Shown: positions 1-8,522 of the stretch, piece after piece
How positions within the stretch are numbered: position 1 is the first letter of the stretch
Layout of the letters: every line of letters begins with the position of its first letter
NCBI RefSeq assembly: GCF_029167105.1
Contig: NZ_JARFML010000014.1
Location: forward strand, 1-64,000
From: Bradyrhizobium yuanmingense
GTDB taxonomy: Bacteria; Pseudomonadota; Alphaproteobacteria; Rhizobiales; Xanthobacteraceae
Direction: 5' to 3'
DNA: 64,000 nucleotides
Notes under the pieces: generated by a model
The model's input: only the letters and a program-made list of their open reading frames with translations
The model's database searches: none
What the model was told of the DNA's origin: nothing
Translations under genes and position numbers: made by a program

Positions 1-226
1 TGGCAGGGTCTTCATCGCCACGCCCTGATGACAATGATCGCCTACGCCTTCCTGCAACATCGTCGCCTCGCCCACGCGGGGCGGAAAAAAAAGAATCAAC
101 GGGCCACCGCCTCAGCCAACCATGCCCGCCGTACGTCACGCCATCGTCGATCTCATCCTTCGGCCGCCGCCTCAACGGTGTCCCTACTGCCGAAAACAAA
201 TCCTTGAAAAACACGGGCGCAAATAG
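1..226 (+). pseudogene. C-terminal fragment of an IS transposase (IS701-like), frameshifted
   Basis: The first frame reads WQGLHRHALMTMIAYAFLQ followed by HRRLAHAGRKK, which I recognise as the C-terminal end of DDE transposases of the IS701-like type in rhizobia. At the run of eight A (85-92) the conserved reading continues in the +1-shifted frame as RINGPPPQPTMPAVRHAIVD and then RCPYCRKQ, ending at TAG 224-226. The original frame stops earlier, at 205-207. One extra A in the run explains this, so the copy is probably inactive. The remainder of the element lies left of the window. The stop of the neighbouring gene on the opposite strand is only 18 bases beyond, so the element end (about 227-246) probably abuts that gene. 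Family assignment is from memory of the motif and not from a search. Confidence 0.7.
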
Positions 227-243
227 AATCTGCCAAAGTAGTG

Positions 244-951
244 CTAGGACCTCGCCCGCACCACTCTGGTCAGCATCGGAAAGTGCTTGTTGCCACCCGC
301 GAATGGCGGGAATTTCACGAAGTCCGCACGCATGTGCTTGATCACGTCGGAGCCGAGTGCGTGCACGAGGGCTTGCGGGCTGTCGAACACCAGCTTGTTG
401 CGCTGCATGTGCTCGACGCGCTGCGATGGCAGCCGGTCGACCCAGTCGATGCGGGTGTAGATCTCGATCTGGCGGACGTTCGGGAAGGTCCGCATGATCG
501 ACGGGTGGTGCTCCAGATAATGCAGGTTCCAGGCGTTCATATCCTCGGCCGGGCCGGGATAGTGCACGAGGTAGCTGCACGGAGTCGTCGTTCCCGCCCG
601 ATGTTCCGCGACATCGACCGGAAACGCGCGCGTCAGCATCACCTGGTGTGTGACATCGAGTCCCGTGAGGCCGGATAGCCCGGCCCCTGTTGCGAGGCCG
701 GCAAGGACGCCGCCGCGGTCCATCGCCGCCTCGCAGGCGAACAGGTCGGGAAACCGGAGTTGAAGCGCGAAGGCGGGGCCGGCGCCGTCGTCCCTGTAAG
801 GATGGTCGACCGACTGTTCGAGCGGCGTGAACAGCAGGGCCTCGGTCATGTCGGGGATCGATCCGACGAGCTCCGCCACAGCGGCAACCTCATCGGGAAG
901 AACTCGCCGTTCGCCTGTGGACTCCGAGAATGTCATGAACAGCGAGATCAT
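244..951 (-). CDS. EthD-like / dimeric alpha-beta barrel protein
   Basis: A 235-residue protein with a duplicated ferredoxin-like half. The second half contains CSYLVHYPGPAEDMNAWNLH and a LEHHPSIMRTFPNVRQIEIY stretch, the layout seen in EthD-type proteins that accompany ring-oxidation operons. No catalytic residue can be assigned. It is the last gene of the leftward operon that starts at the nitrilase, and its ATG overlaps the stop of the thioesterase gene by four bases (ATGA, 948-951), so the two are translationally coupled. The 3' end lies directly against the IS remnant at 1-226, so the natural C-terminus may have been changed by the insertion. Its role is inferred only from context: handling of an aromatic breakdown intermediate. 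Confidence 0.7.
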   Translation of the reverse strand: MISLFMTFSESTGERRVLPDEVAAVAELVGSIPDMTEALLFTPLEQSVDHPYRDDGAGPAFALQLRFPDLFACEAAMDRGGVLAGLATGAGLSGLTGLDVTHQVMLTRAFPVDVAEHRAGTTTPCSYLVHYPGPAEDMNAWNLHYLEHHPSIMRTFPNVRQIEIYTRIDWVDRLPSQRVEHMQRNKLVFDSPQALVHALGSDVIKHMRADFVKFPPFAGGNKHFPMLTRVVRARS

Positions 952-1385
952 GCGGGCATAGCCTCCGTCCCCTCGCCCGTGCTCACATGCGCCATCAGTG
1001 CGGCGCGAATGTCATCGGGCCATGGGATCGCATGATGATCGACCAGCGAGGTCGCAGCAAGGATCTGGCGCGCGCGCCAGCGCGGGCCATTCGCGCCGGA
1101 AATGACATGGTCCAGATGGAGAGACGCCCCACCGACCCTGATGATGCGCAGGTTGAATGTCAGGAGATCGCCGAACATCGACGGCCGGGAGAAATCGCAG
1201 TTCAGGTGCACCGTGGGCGTTCCGATCTTCCGGACCGTGATCAGCTCCGGCCATGGAAAACCGATTCCAGCCCAGAAATCTTCGACGACGCCGTTGAGAA
1301 TGTTCAAATATGACGGGAAATACGCGATCCCCGAGGGATCGCAGTCTCCGAACCTGAGCTCGCGCTCGAACGAAAAATTCGTCAT
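948..1385 (-). CDS. Acyl-CoA thioesterase, 4-hydroxybenzoyl-CoA thioesterase-like hotdog
   Basis: 145 residues starting MTNFSFERELRFGDCDPSG. The motif FGDCDPSGIAYFPSY (near residues 12-26) matches the active-site segment of 4HBT-type hotdog thioesterases, in which the Asp is catalytic. The start at 1383-1385 was chosen because everything upstream in this frame is low-complexity Arg/His read from the neighbouring gene, and because it overlaps the stop of the FAA-hydrolase gene by one base (TGATG). It probably hydrolyses an acyl- or aryl-CoA thioester produced in the same pathway, where a CoA ligase is encoded at 10329-11945. The substrate is unknown. Confidence 0.8.
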   Translation of the reverse strand: MTNFSFERELRFGDCDPSGIAYFPSYLNILNGVVEDFWAGIGFPWPELITVRKIGTPTVHLNCDFSRPSMFGDLLTFNLRIIRVGGASLHLDHVISGANGPRWRARQILAATSLVDHHAIPWPDDIRAALMAHVSTGEGTEAMPA

Positions 1386-2293
1386 CAGATCGCAACAACG
1401 GGGTGGCGGATGACGCCGACGCCGTCGACGCCGGCCTCGACCACGTCGCCCGGCCAGAGCCATTCCTGCGGGCTCATGCCGGCGCCGACGCCTTCCGGCG
1501 TACCCGTGGCGATGATGTCGCCCGGCTCGAGCGTCATGCCCGACGAAATGTCCGATATCAGCACCGGAATGTCGAAGATCATGTATTTGGTGTTGGAGTC
1601 CTGCTTCATGACCCCGTTCTTGGTCAGCCACAGCCGCAGATCGTGTGGATCAGCAATCTCGTCCGCGGTCACGATGCAGGGGCCGAACGGCGCATACGTG
1701 TCCATGCCCTTGGAGAAAATCCACTGTCCGGCGCGCCGATTGTCGCGCGCGGAAATGTCGATCATCACCGAATAGCCGAAGACGTGGTCCATCGCCTTGT
1801 CGGCCGCGATGCGCGTTGCGGTCTTGCCGATGATGACGGCGAGCTCGACCTCCCAGTCGAGCTGCTGCGTCATCCTCGCATTGTGCTGGATCGCCGCGCC
1901 CGGACCGATCACCGAGGTCGGCGGCTTGGAGAAGACGACCGGCTGCTTCGGCAGGTCCTTGTCCGTATCCAGGCTCTTGGCGGATTCCGCCACATGCGCC
2001 CGGTAGTTCAGCCCGATGCCGAAGATGTTTTTCCGGGGCCGCGGGATCGGCGCCTGCAGCTTGACATCCTCGACCGCAACCGCCGAGCCGGCCGGGAAGC
2101 GGCCATCGGCGTCACCCAGTGCATCCTTAAGCGCTGGCAGCAGGGTCACGCTGTTGTCGATGAACGACAGCATGTCATTCGGCCATGTCACGCCGCTGGA
2201 CGCACCAAGGTGCTCGACATCGACGACCAGTCCATTGACGAGGGCGCCAAGACGGGCGCCGCTGGAGCCCAAGGTGTAGGTGACGAGACGCAT
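1385..2293 (-). CDS. Fumarylacetoacetate hydrolase family protein
   Basis: 302 residues. The C-terminal two thirds carry the FAH fold markers: GIGLNYRAHVAES, a DWEVELAVIIGK segment with the metal-binding acidic residues, and the terminal motif LEPGDIIATGTPEGVGAG. The family hydrolyses C-C bonds of acylpyruvates such as fumarylpyruvate, or acts as hydratase or decarboxylase on related 2-oxo acids. It lies directly downstream of a gentisate-type ring-cleavage dioxygenase, so hydrolysis of the ring-opened 2,4-dioxo acid is the natural reading. The ATG at 2293 is followed by MRLVTYTLGSSG, typical for this subfamily. The 45-base gap to the upstream gene holds no separate promoter that I can see. 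Confidence 0.88.
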   Translation of the reverse strand: MRLVTYTLGSSGARLGALVNGLVVDVEHLGASSGVTWPNDMLSFIDNSVTLLPALKDALGDADGRFPAGSAVAVEDVKLQAPIPRPRKNIFGIGLNYRAHVAESAKSLDTDKDLPKQPVVFSKPPTSVIGPGAAIQHNARMTQQLDWEVELAVIIGKTATRIAADKAMDHVFGYSVMIDISARDNRRAGQWIFSKGMDTYAPFGPCIVTADEIADPHDLRLWLTKNGVMKQDSNTKYMIFDIPVLISDISSGMTLEPGDIIATGTPEGVGAGMSPQEWLWPGDVVEAGVDGVGVIRHPVVAI

Positions 2294-2338
2294 GAAAGCT
2301 TCTATCCGGCTGTTCTGGTTGAATTTTGCAAGGGCATG

Positions 2339-3445
2339 TCAGGCGGCAACCGACTGGTATCCGCCGTTGTCGCCATAGGCCTCTTCCCGATAGAGCCCGA
2401 GGCCTTCGATGACGGGCAGGTCGTTGAAGCAGAACAGGCAGGCATCCTCGTTCGATGAAGCATTGCCATGCTCGTGCCAGGCCCAGGAGGGAACGCAGAA
2501 GATGTCGCGCTCTTCCCATTCGAGCCGCTTGCCGCCGATGATCGAATAGCCGCGCCCCTTGGCGACCTGGTAGATGAAGCTGCCGGTGTGCCGGTGCGAT
2601 TTTGTTTTTTCGCCGGGCCGCAGCAGCTGCATGCTGGCGCCGATGGTCTGCATCACATGGCCGCCAGTGATCGGGTTGACGTAATTCATGAGGATGCCGT
2701 CATAAGGCGAGCCATCGGTCGCGGCCGCATATTTCTGCAAGGACTCGTAGGTCGGCTCCCACTCATATTTGAACATCGGCGAGTAGCCCTTCGACCAGCG
2801 CGAGTCCGCCGGCCGAAGACCGGGATTGCCCCAGGTCCGGGTCATGTCGTCCACGGGATAGCCGGAGGGCTCCTGCTGGAGCTTCGGATGCACGACGAAG
2901 AAATTGGCTTCCAGCGCGTTGACGAGCGGGATGTCCAGACCGTCCTGCCAGATGCAGACCGAGCCGTTGCCTTCGACGCCATGCTCGTGCCAGGTGCCGT
3001 TCGGCGTCAGCACGAAATCCCGCGCGCCCAGGGTCATCTTGTGACCATCGACGATGGTGTAGGCGCCCGCACCCTCCATGATGAAGCGCAGCGCCGAGGC
3101 CGAGTGGGCGTGGGCCGTGGCGACCTCGCCGGGATGCATCACCTGCAATCCGGAATAGAGCCAGCCGACCGCGGCCGACACGTCGCGCCGTCCGGGATTG
3201 TTGAGATAGATCACCCGCCGGCCGGCTTTCTCGGGCGAGACCAGCTCGACCGAGCGCAGCACGTGCTCGCGCAGATCCTTGTAGCGCCAGAGCACGGGAA
3301 CTGAGGCCGATTGCGGCGCCCACGGCTCGATCTTGTTGGCGACGGTCCAGAGCGCTCCGGCTTCGTACCTTTCGAGATCCTTGTAATAGGCCTCGAGCTC
3401 GGGGGTGTCCTCGACATTGGCCCGGCCGATCACGTTCTCGCGCAT
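2339..3445 (-). CDS. Gentisate 1,2-dioxygenase-like bicupin dioxygenase
   Basis: 368 residues from MRENVIGRANVEDTPE. Two cupin domains are visible. The first has HPGEVATAHAHSASALRFIM with the HxH iron ligands and the ligating downstream His in TWHEHG. The second has LRPGEKTKSHRHTGSFIYQV and WAWHEHG. This matches the gentisate/salicylate/1-hydroxy-2-naphthoate dioxygenase family, which opens a ring between a carboxylated and a hydroxylated carbon. Bradyrhizobium relatives acting on 5-nitrosalicylate belong to the same family, so the substrate cannot be fixed from sequence. The start at 3445, rather than an ATG ten codons upstream, is chosen because GGAGG sits five bases before it. The product probably feeds the FAA-hydrolase-family protein encoded next. 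Confidence 0.85.
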   Translation of the reverse strand: MRENVIGRANVEDTPELEAYYKDLERYEAGALWTVANKIEPWAPQSASVPVLWRYKDLREHVLRSVELVSPEKAGRRVIYLNNPGRRDVSAAVGWLYSGLQVMHPGEVATAHAHSASALRFIMEGAGAYTIVDGHKMTLGARDFVLTPNGTWHEHGVEGNGSVCIWQDGLDIPLVNALEANFFVVHPKLQQEPSGYPVDDMTRTWGNPGLRPADSRWSKGYSPMFKYEWEPTYESLQKYAAATDGSPYDGILMNYVNPITGGHVMQTIGASMQLLRPGEKTKSHRHTGSFIYQVAKGRGYSIIGGKRLEWEERDIFCVPSWAWHEHGNASSNEDACLFCFNDLPVIEGLGLYREEAYGDNGGYQSVAA

Positions 3446-3493
3446 CCTATCCTCCAAGTCCTGATGATCCCGCACCCTCGAGCGAACCCGCCG

Positions 3494-4516
3494 TCATTCC
3501 GATCGACCTGGAATCGACGCGAAGCCCGCCTGCTCCGGTCCGGCGACGGCTTCCGCCTCTGCCAGACCGAGCGGCGTCTGCGGACGACGGTTGACCCGCA
3601 GATCGAAAATGTCGAACCGGTTATAGTGCCCGACGATGTCGTGCATCTGCTTCGGCTGGATGCAGCGCTCGAGGTCGATGTCGGCATAGACGATGCCTTC
3701 GTCGTCGATCAAGGGATCGCCGACCACGCGCCCGTCCGGCCCGATGATGCCGGAGAATGCGCTCGATTTCCGTTGCAGACGCGCGCGCGCGTCAGGAACG
3801 ACGGTCTCCATCGCCGCGATGATCTCCTCCGACACGGTCGAGCAGGAGACGATTGTGAAGATCTTGCCTTCGAAGGAGTGGGCAATCGCGCGCAATTTGA
3901 TCGCCTCCGCCATGTCATAGTCGGGGGGCGCGACGGGAAGCGAGATGTAGCTGGCGACGTGCACGAGCTCGCCCTGCCCGAGCAGAGCAAAGCGCGCGAG
4001 CGTATTGGTGTTCTCGCCGCAGGCCAGGCCTCCGAGACGCCCGATCTCGGTATCATAGACGCGCAGGCTCGACCCGTCACCGCCGGTCCAGGTCAGCTTC
4101 TCTGCCCAGGTCGGCACCAGCTTGCGATGCTTGCCCAGCAAGGCCCCGTCGGGCCCGATGAAAACCAGCGTATTGTAGATCGCGCCGAGCGAGATCGGGC
4201 TGCGCTCGTTCACGCCGAGCACGACGTGGCATCCCGTATCGCGCGCGGCTTTTTGGACGATTTCGACCTCCGGCCCCAGTACCAGCACCGACGCCTTGGC
4301 GAGCTTCTCGAACCAGGCACTGCCCGTGACGGGATCGGTGATCCAGTTCCAATAGGGATAGCCGGGAACGAACACTTCGGGGAAGGCGACGAGCTTCGCC
4401 CCATTGGCTGCGGCCTCACGGACCAGTGAAGCCGCCTTCTCCGCGGTCGCGCTCGCGTTGAGATAGACTGGTGAAGCCTGGACGGCGGCAGCTTTAAAGC
4501 GAGGCAGCTTCAGCAT
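3494..4516 (-). CDS. Nitrilase (carbon-nitrogen hydrolase superfamily)
   Basis: 340 residues with the complete nitrilase triad: Glu47 in FPEVFVPGYP, Lys132 in GKHRKLVPTW and Cys166 in GGLACGENTN. The usual CWEN nucleophile motif is CGEN here. Length and the HRKLVPT segment fit true nitrilases that convert R-CN to R-COOH and ammonia, rather than amidases or carbamoylases. It is the first gene of the leftward operon and is divergent from the indolepyruvate-oxidoreductase genes across a 127-base region holding a shared operator. In an indole/auxin context, an arylacetonitrile such as indole-3-acetonitrile would be a sensible substrate; that is inference from neighbours only. Confidence 0.88.
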   Translation of the reverse strand: MLKLPRFKAAAVQASPVYLNASATAEKAASLVREAAANGAKLVAFPEVFVPGYPYWNWITDPVTGSAWFEKLAKASVLVLGPEVEIVQKAARDTGCHVVLGVNERSPISLGAIYNTLVFIGPDGALLGKHRKLVPTWAEKLTWTGGDGSSLRVYDTEIGRLGGLACGENTNTLARFALLGQGELVHVASYISLPVAPPDYDMAEAIKLRAIAHSFEGKIFTIVSCSTVSEEIIAAMETVVPDARARLQRKSSAFSGIIGPDGRVVGDPLIDDEGIVYADIDLERCIQPKQMHDIVGHYNRFDIFDLRVNRRPQTPLGLAEAEAVAGPEQAGFASIPGRSE

Positions 4517-4591
4517 CGGCCCTACCCTGTCGCTGGCTCATGACCGCCTTGTCGGAGGGAGCATCCGCAAGCGTGACAGCATGGCGCGGCG

Positions 4592-4620
4592 TTGACTTAC
4601 TTCACATGTAAACGTATGCT
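4592..4620 (+). promoter_or_regulatory. Sigma-70 type promoter for iorA-iorB-marR-marR
   Basis: TTGACT (4592-4597) and TATGCT (4615-4620) are separated by exactly 17 bases and lie 24 bases before the iorA start. The ribosome binding site TGGAGGG follows at 4632-4638. The -10 hexamer overlaps the dyad at 4615-4628, a geometry expected for repression. Confidence 0.65.
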
Positions 4621-4628
4621 ATCGCATA
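4615..4628. promoter_or_regulatory. Candidate MarR operator TATGC-TATC-GCATA
   Basis: A perfect 5-4-5 inverted repeat, TATGCTATCGCATA, between the divergent nitrilase and iorA genes. The same outline, TATG-N6-CATA with identical total length, occurs at 14754-14767 before the reductase/Rieske operon. Both copies also have ACATGT a few bases away (4604-4609 here). Two MarR genes lie in this gene cluster, so they are the obvious candidate binders. Which of the two binds cannot be told from sequence. Confidence 0.55.
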
Positions 4629-4643
4629 TTTCTGGAGGGTGCA

Positions 4644-6803
4644 ATGGCTGAACGGTCTTTCGCTCGCGAGGTCGAGGATCTCAGGCTCGGCAATGGCGAC
4701 ACGTTCCGCGGCGAAGGCATCCTCGCCATCACCAAGGCGCTGCTGCAATCGGGCGTCGCCTATGTCGGCGGCTACCAGGGCTCGCCGATCTCGCATCTGA
4801 TGGACGTGCTGGCCGACGCCAAGGACGTGCTCGACGATCTCGGCGTCGTATTCCAGAGCTCGGCCAACGAAGCCGCCGCCGCGGCGATGCTGTCGGCATC
4901 GGTGATGTATCCGCTGCGCGGCGCGGTTGCGTGGAAGTCGACCGTCGGCACCAACGTCGCCTCCGACGCTCTTGCCAACCTCGCCTCGGGCGGTGTCACC
5001 GGCGGCACCATGATCATCGTCGGCGAGGACTATGGCGAAGGCTCCTCCATCATGCAGGAGCGTACCCACGCCTTCGCGATGAAGTCGCAGATGTGGCTGC
5101 TCGATCCCCGCCCCGAGCATGAATGCATCGTCAACCTGATCGAGAAGGGCTTCGAGCTCTCCGAGGTCTCCAACACGCCGGTCATGCTGGAGGTGCGCGT
5201 GCGCGCCTGCCACATGCACGGCAGCTTCGCCTGCAAGGACAATGTCAGGCCGGCGCACACCATCAAGGACGCGCTCAACAATCCCAAGCGTGACGTTGGC
5301 CGCATCGTGCTGCCGCCGGCGGCCTATGAGCACGAGCAGGAGAAGATCAGGACGCGGATGCCCGCGGCTATCGGATTCATTCGGGACAACAAGCTGAATG
5401 AGTATATGGGGCCGAAGCAGGGCAAGGTCGGCATCATCATGCAGGGCGGCATGTACAACAACGTCATCCGCGCGCTGCAATATCTCGGGCTGTCGGATGC
5501 CTATGGCAACACGCAGATCCCGCTCTACATCATGAACGTCACCTACCCCGTGATCGACGCCGAGGTTGCGGAATTCTGCCTCGACAAGGACGCCGTGCTC
5601 ATCGTCGAGGAAGGCCAGCCGGAATATCTGGAGCAGGCGATCAATACGGTCTTGCGCCGCAAGGACATCCAGGCGCGCGTCCACGGCAAGGACGTGCTGC
5701 CGATGGGCGGCGACTACACCGCGCAGGTGCTGCTCGGCGGCGTCAGGGAGTTCCTCGAGAAGACCGAGCCGCGGCTGCTCGGCAACCGGCCGCCGGCGCC
5801 GGACGCAACGCCCGTGCTCAATCACCCCGCGGTCGAGAAGCTCAAGCAGGTGGTGCCGGCGCGCCCGCCCGGGCTTTGCACCGGCTGCCCGGAACGTCCG
5901 ATCTTCGCCGCCATGAAGCTGGTCGAGGAAGAGCTCGGCCAGCACCACGTCTCCGCGGACATCGGCTGCCATCTGTTTTCGATCCTGCCGCCGTTCAATA
6001 TCGGCGCGACCACGATGGGCTTCGGCCTCGGCCCGGCCTCGACCTCGGCCTTCAACGTCAAGGCCGACAAGCGCTCGATCGCGGTGATGGGCGACGGCGG
6101 TTTCTGGCACAACGGACTGACCAGCGGCATCGGCAATGCCGTATTCAACAAGCATGACGGCGTGTTCGTCATCGTCGACAATTACTACACCTCGGCGACG
6201 GGCGGTCAGGACATCCTGTCCTCGCGCGCGATCAACAAGCGCCGCAAGACCAACAACTCGATCGTGCAGGCGGTGAAGGGCATCGGCGGCCAGTGGGTGC
6301 GCCAGCTCGACCGCACCTACGACGTCGGCAAGATGCGCGACACGCTGAAGGAAGCGCTGACGACGAAGGAGGAAGGCCCGAAGGTCATCGTCGCGTCCTC
6401 CGAATGCATGCTGAACAAGCAGCGGCGCGTGAAGCCGCAGATCAGCAAGGCGATCAAGGACGGAACGCGCGTGGTCAAGGAGCGCTTTGGCGTGGACGAA
6501 GACGTCTGCACCGGCGACCATGCCTGCATCCGCCTCTCCGGCTGCCCGTCACTGTCGGTGAAGCAGCTCGATGACCCCTTGCGCGACGATCCGGTCGCGG
6601 CGATCGACAATTCCTGCGTCGGCTGCGGCAATTGCGGCGAGGTCTCCGAGGCCGCCGTGCTCTGCCCCTCGTTCTATCGCGCCGACGTCATCCACAATCC
6701 AACGCGCTGGGACATGTTCAAGTCCAAGGTCGCCATGAGCGTGATCGGCTGGCTGCAGCGTCGGCGCGACCGGCGGCGGCCGGCACTCGAGGCGCTGGCA
6801 TGA
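4644..6803 (+). CDS. iorA: Indolepyruvate:ferredoxin oxidoreductase, alpha subunit (TPP-dependent)
   Basis: 719 residues. The N-terminal pyrimidine-binding domain begins with the family segment GEGILAITKALLQSGVAYVGGYQGSP in the first 60 residues. The TPP/Mg-binding domain has MGDGGFWHNGLTSGIGNAVF and IVDNYYTSATGGQD. A C-terminal ferredoxin-like module contains CVGCGNC and a further Cys, plus a second Cys-rich run CTGDHACIRLSGC for iron-sulfur clusters. The family oxidatively decarboxylates aryl 2-oxo acids to aryl-acetyl-CoA with ferredoxin as acceptor. The stop overlaps the next start (ATGA, 6800-6803), so this and the beta subunit are coupled. It is the first gene of the rightward operon with a good promoter. 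Substrate specificity for indolepyruvate is by family name only. Confidence 0.9.
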   Translation: MAERSFAREVEDLRLGNGDTFRGEGILAITKALLQSGVAYVGGYQGSPISHLMDVLADAKDVLDDLGVVFQSSANEAAAAAMLSASVMYPLRGAVAWKSTVGTNVASDALANLASGGVTGGTMIIVGEDYGEGSSIMQERTHAFAMKSQMWLLDPRPEHECIVNLIEKGFELSEVSNTPVMLEVRVRACHMHGSFACKDNVRPAHTIKDALNNPKRDVGRIVLPPAAYEHEQEKIRTRMPAAIGFIRDNKLNEYMGPKQGKVGIIMQGGMYNNVIRALQYLGLSDAYGNTQIPLYIMNVTYPVIDAEVAEFCLDKDAVLIVEEGQPEYLEQAINTVLRRKDIQARVHGKDVLPMGGDYTAQVLLGGVREFLEKTEPRLLGNRPPAPDATPVLNHPAVEKLKQVVPARPPGLCTGCPERPIFAAMKLVEEELGQHHVSADIGCHLFSILPPFNIGATTMGFGLGPASTSAFNVKADKRSIAVMGDGGFWHNGLTSGIGNAVFNKHDGVFVIVDNYYTSATGGQDILSSRAINKRRKTNNSIVQAVKGIGGQWVRQLDRTYDVGKMRDTLKEALTTKEEGPKVIVASSECMLNKQRRVKPQISKAIKDGTRVVKERFGVDEDVCTGDHACIRLSGCPSLSVKQLDDPLRDDPVAAIDNSCVGCGNCGEVSEAAVLCPSFYRADVIHNPTRWDMFKSKVAMSVIGWLQRRRDRRRPALEALA

Positions 6804-8365
6804 GAGACGAGACGGTCCGGCTGGCCCTCCCCGCCGCAGGCGAAGCGACGGAGCGGCCGATCTCGATCGCAATCGTCGCGATGGGCGGCCAGGGCGGCGG
6901 CGTCCTCACCGACTGGATCGTCCAGCTCGCCGAGAACCACGGCTGGGTCGCGCAGTCCACCTCGGTGCCCGGCGTCGCCCAGCGCACCGGCGCCACCATC
7001 TACTATATCGAGGCGATGCCGCCGCTCGACGGCCGCAAGCCGATCCTGTCGCTGATGCCGACGCCGGGCGACGTCGACGTGGTGATGGCGGCGGAATTCA
7101 TGGAGGCCGGGCGATCGATCCTGCGCGGCCTCGTGACGCCGGATCGCACCACGCTGATCGCGTCCAACCACCGGTCGTTCGCGATCGGCGAGAAGATCGC
7201 ACCGGGCAACGGCATCGCCGACGGCGGCGCCGTGACCGGCGCCATCGGAATTGCGGCGAAGACCGAGATCATCTTCGACCTGAACGCGCTGGCGATCGCG
7301 CATGGCAGCGTCATCTCGGCCGCCATGTTCGGCGCGCTCGCAGGCGCAGGCGTGCTGCCGTTCAGCCGCGACAGCTACCTCGACGTCATCCGCAAAGGCG
7401 GCAAAGGCGCCAAGGCCAGCGTCGAGACTTTCGAGGCCGCTTTCGAGCGGGTCAAGGCCGGCCCGACCGAACTTGCGGCGCCCGCGAAAGCCAAACCGGT
7501 CGACAATATCGCCTCTTCGGCGACGCCTGATCCGCAACTCGGCGAACTCGTCGCACGATTGAATCAGGAATTGCCAGAGCCTGCACTCGGCATGGCTCGT
7601 GCAGGCCTACGGAAGGTGATCGACTTCCAGGACGTCGCCTATGGTGGCGAATATCTCGACATCCTCAAGACGTTGCACGCAGCCGACCGAAACGCCGGTG
7701 GTGGCGCACATGCCTATGCCTTCACGGAAACCGCGGCAAAGTACCTCGCCAACGCGATGACCTATGACGACGTCATCCGCGTCGCCGACCTCAAGACGCG
7801 CGCCGGCCGCCGTGCCCGCATCGAGAGCGAGCTCGAGATGTCGAATGGACAGGTGCTCCAGACCACCGAGTTCATGCATCCCCGCATGGAGGAAGTGATG
7901 GGCATGCTGCCGGCAGGCTTCGGCCGCTGGCTCGGCGCGCGGCCGCGCCTGCTCGGCTGGCTCGATCGCCGCGTCAACCGGGGACGGCGGGTGCGAACCT
8001 ACTCGCTGCCCTGGTTCCTGGCCCTCTATGTCGTCGGCGGGATGCGCGGCCTGCGCCGCCGCTCGCTGCGTCACGCCGTCGAGACGGCGCACCGGGATTC
8101 ATGGCTCAAGGCCGCGACCGAGGCGGTCGGCACCAATTACCAGCTCGGTGTCGAGATCCTGCAATGCCGACGCCTCGTCAAAGGCTATTCAGACACCCAC
8201 AGCCGGGGGCTGTCGAAATTCGACAGGACGCTCGCGGCGATCAAGCTGGTGGAGCGCCGCGAGGATGCCGCCGACTGGGCGCGCCGCCTGCGGGAGGCCG
8301 CGCTGAAGGACAGCGCCGGAACGGCGCTCGACGGCGTGATCCAGACCATCAAGACTTTCGCATGA
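6800..8365 (+). CDS. iorB: Indolepyruvate oxidoreductase beta-family subunit with C-terminal extension
   Basis: 521 residues from MRDETVRLALPAAGEATERP. Residues about 20-210 form the gamma-type 2-oxoacid oxidoreductase domain, with AIVAMGGQGGGVLTDWIVQL and VPGVAQRTGATIYYIE. The rest (about 210-521) is an additional domain not present in the roughly 200-residue archaeal IorB; it resembles the DUF6537-like extension found in long proteobacterial versions. The ATG overlaps the iorA stop by four bases, which fixes the start; longer readings in this frame are only the shifted iorA 3' end. It pairs with the alpha subunit to complete the 2-oxoacid oxidoreductase, which in aerobes of this kind may transfer electrons to a ferredoxin encoded elsewhere. 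Confidence 0.86.
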   Translation: MRDETVRLALPAAGEATERPISIAIVAMGGQGGGVLTDWIVQLAENHGWVAQSTSVPGVAQRTGATIYYIEAMPPLDGRKPILSLMPTPGDVDVVMAAEFMEAGRSILRGLVTPDRTTLIASNHRSFAIGEKIAPGNGIADGGAVTGAIGIAAKTEIIFDLNALAIAHGSVISAAMFGALAGAGVLPFSRDSYLDVIRKGGKGAKASVETFEAAFERVKAGPTELAAPAKAKPVDNIASSATPDPQLGELVARLNQELPEPALGMARAGLRKVIDFQDVAYGGEYLDILKTLHAADRNAGGGAHAYAFTETAAKYLANAMTYDDVIRVADLKTRAGRRARIESELEMSNGQVLQTTEFMHPRMEEVMGMLPAGFGRWLGARPRLLGWLDRRVNRGRRVRTYSLPWFLALYVVGGMRGLRRRSLRHAVETAHRDSWLKAATEAVGTNYQLGVEILQCRRLVKGYSDTHSRGLSKFDRTLAAIKLVERREDAADWARRLREAALKDSAGTALDGVIQTIKTFA

Positions 8366-8522
8366 TTCCACGGGCGCCGGACGCAGGATTGGATTGCCGT
8401 TAGCCCCGCAGGAGGTCAGGATCAGACCGCTTGACTACGATTCTCAGGTTGTTAATCGGAGCGAAAGACCCGCGGTAATTCCCCTTCACTCGACGAGACA
8501 TTCTGTACTCGATGGTCATGCG

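Noticed and set aside
85..97. Programmed -1 frameshift on the A run of the transposase
   Set aside because: The conserved downstream frame is +1 relative to the upstream frame, so a standard -1 slip would not join them. An extra A is simpler.
4602..6521. A 639-residue frame antisense to iorA
   Set aside because: The plus-strand frame is a clear TPP enzyme with all motifs; the antisense reading is His/Arg/Asp-rich with no recognisable domain.
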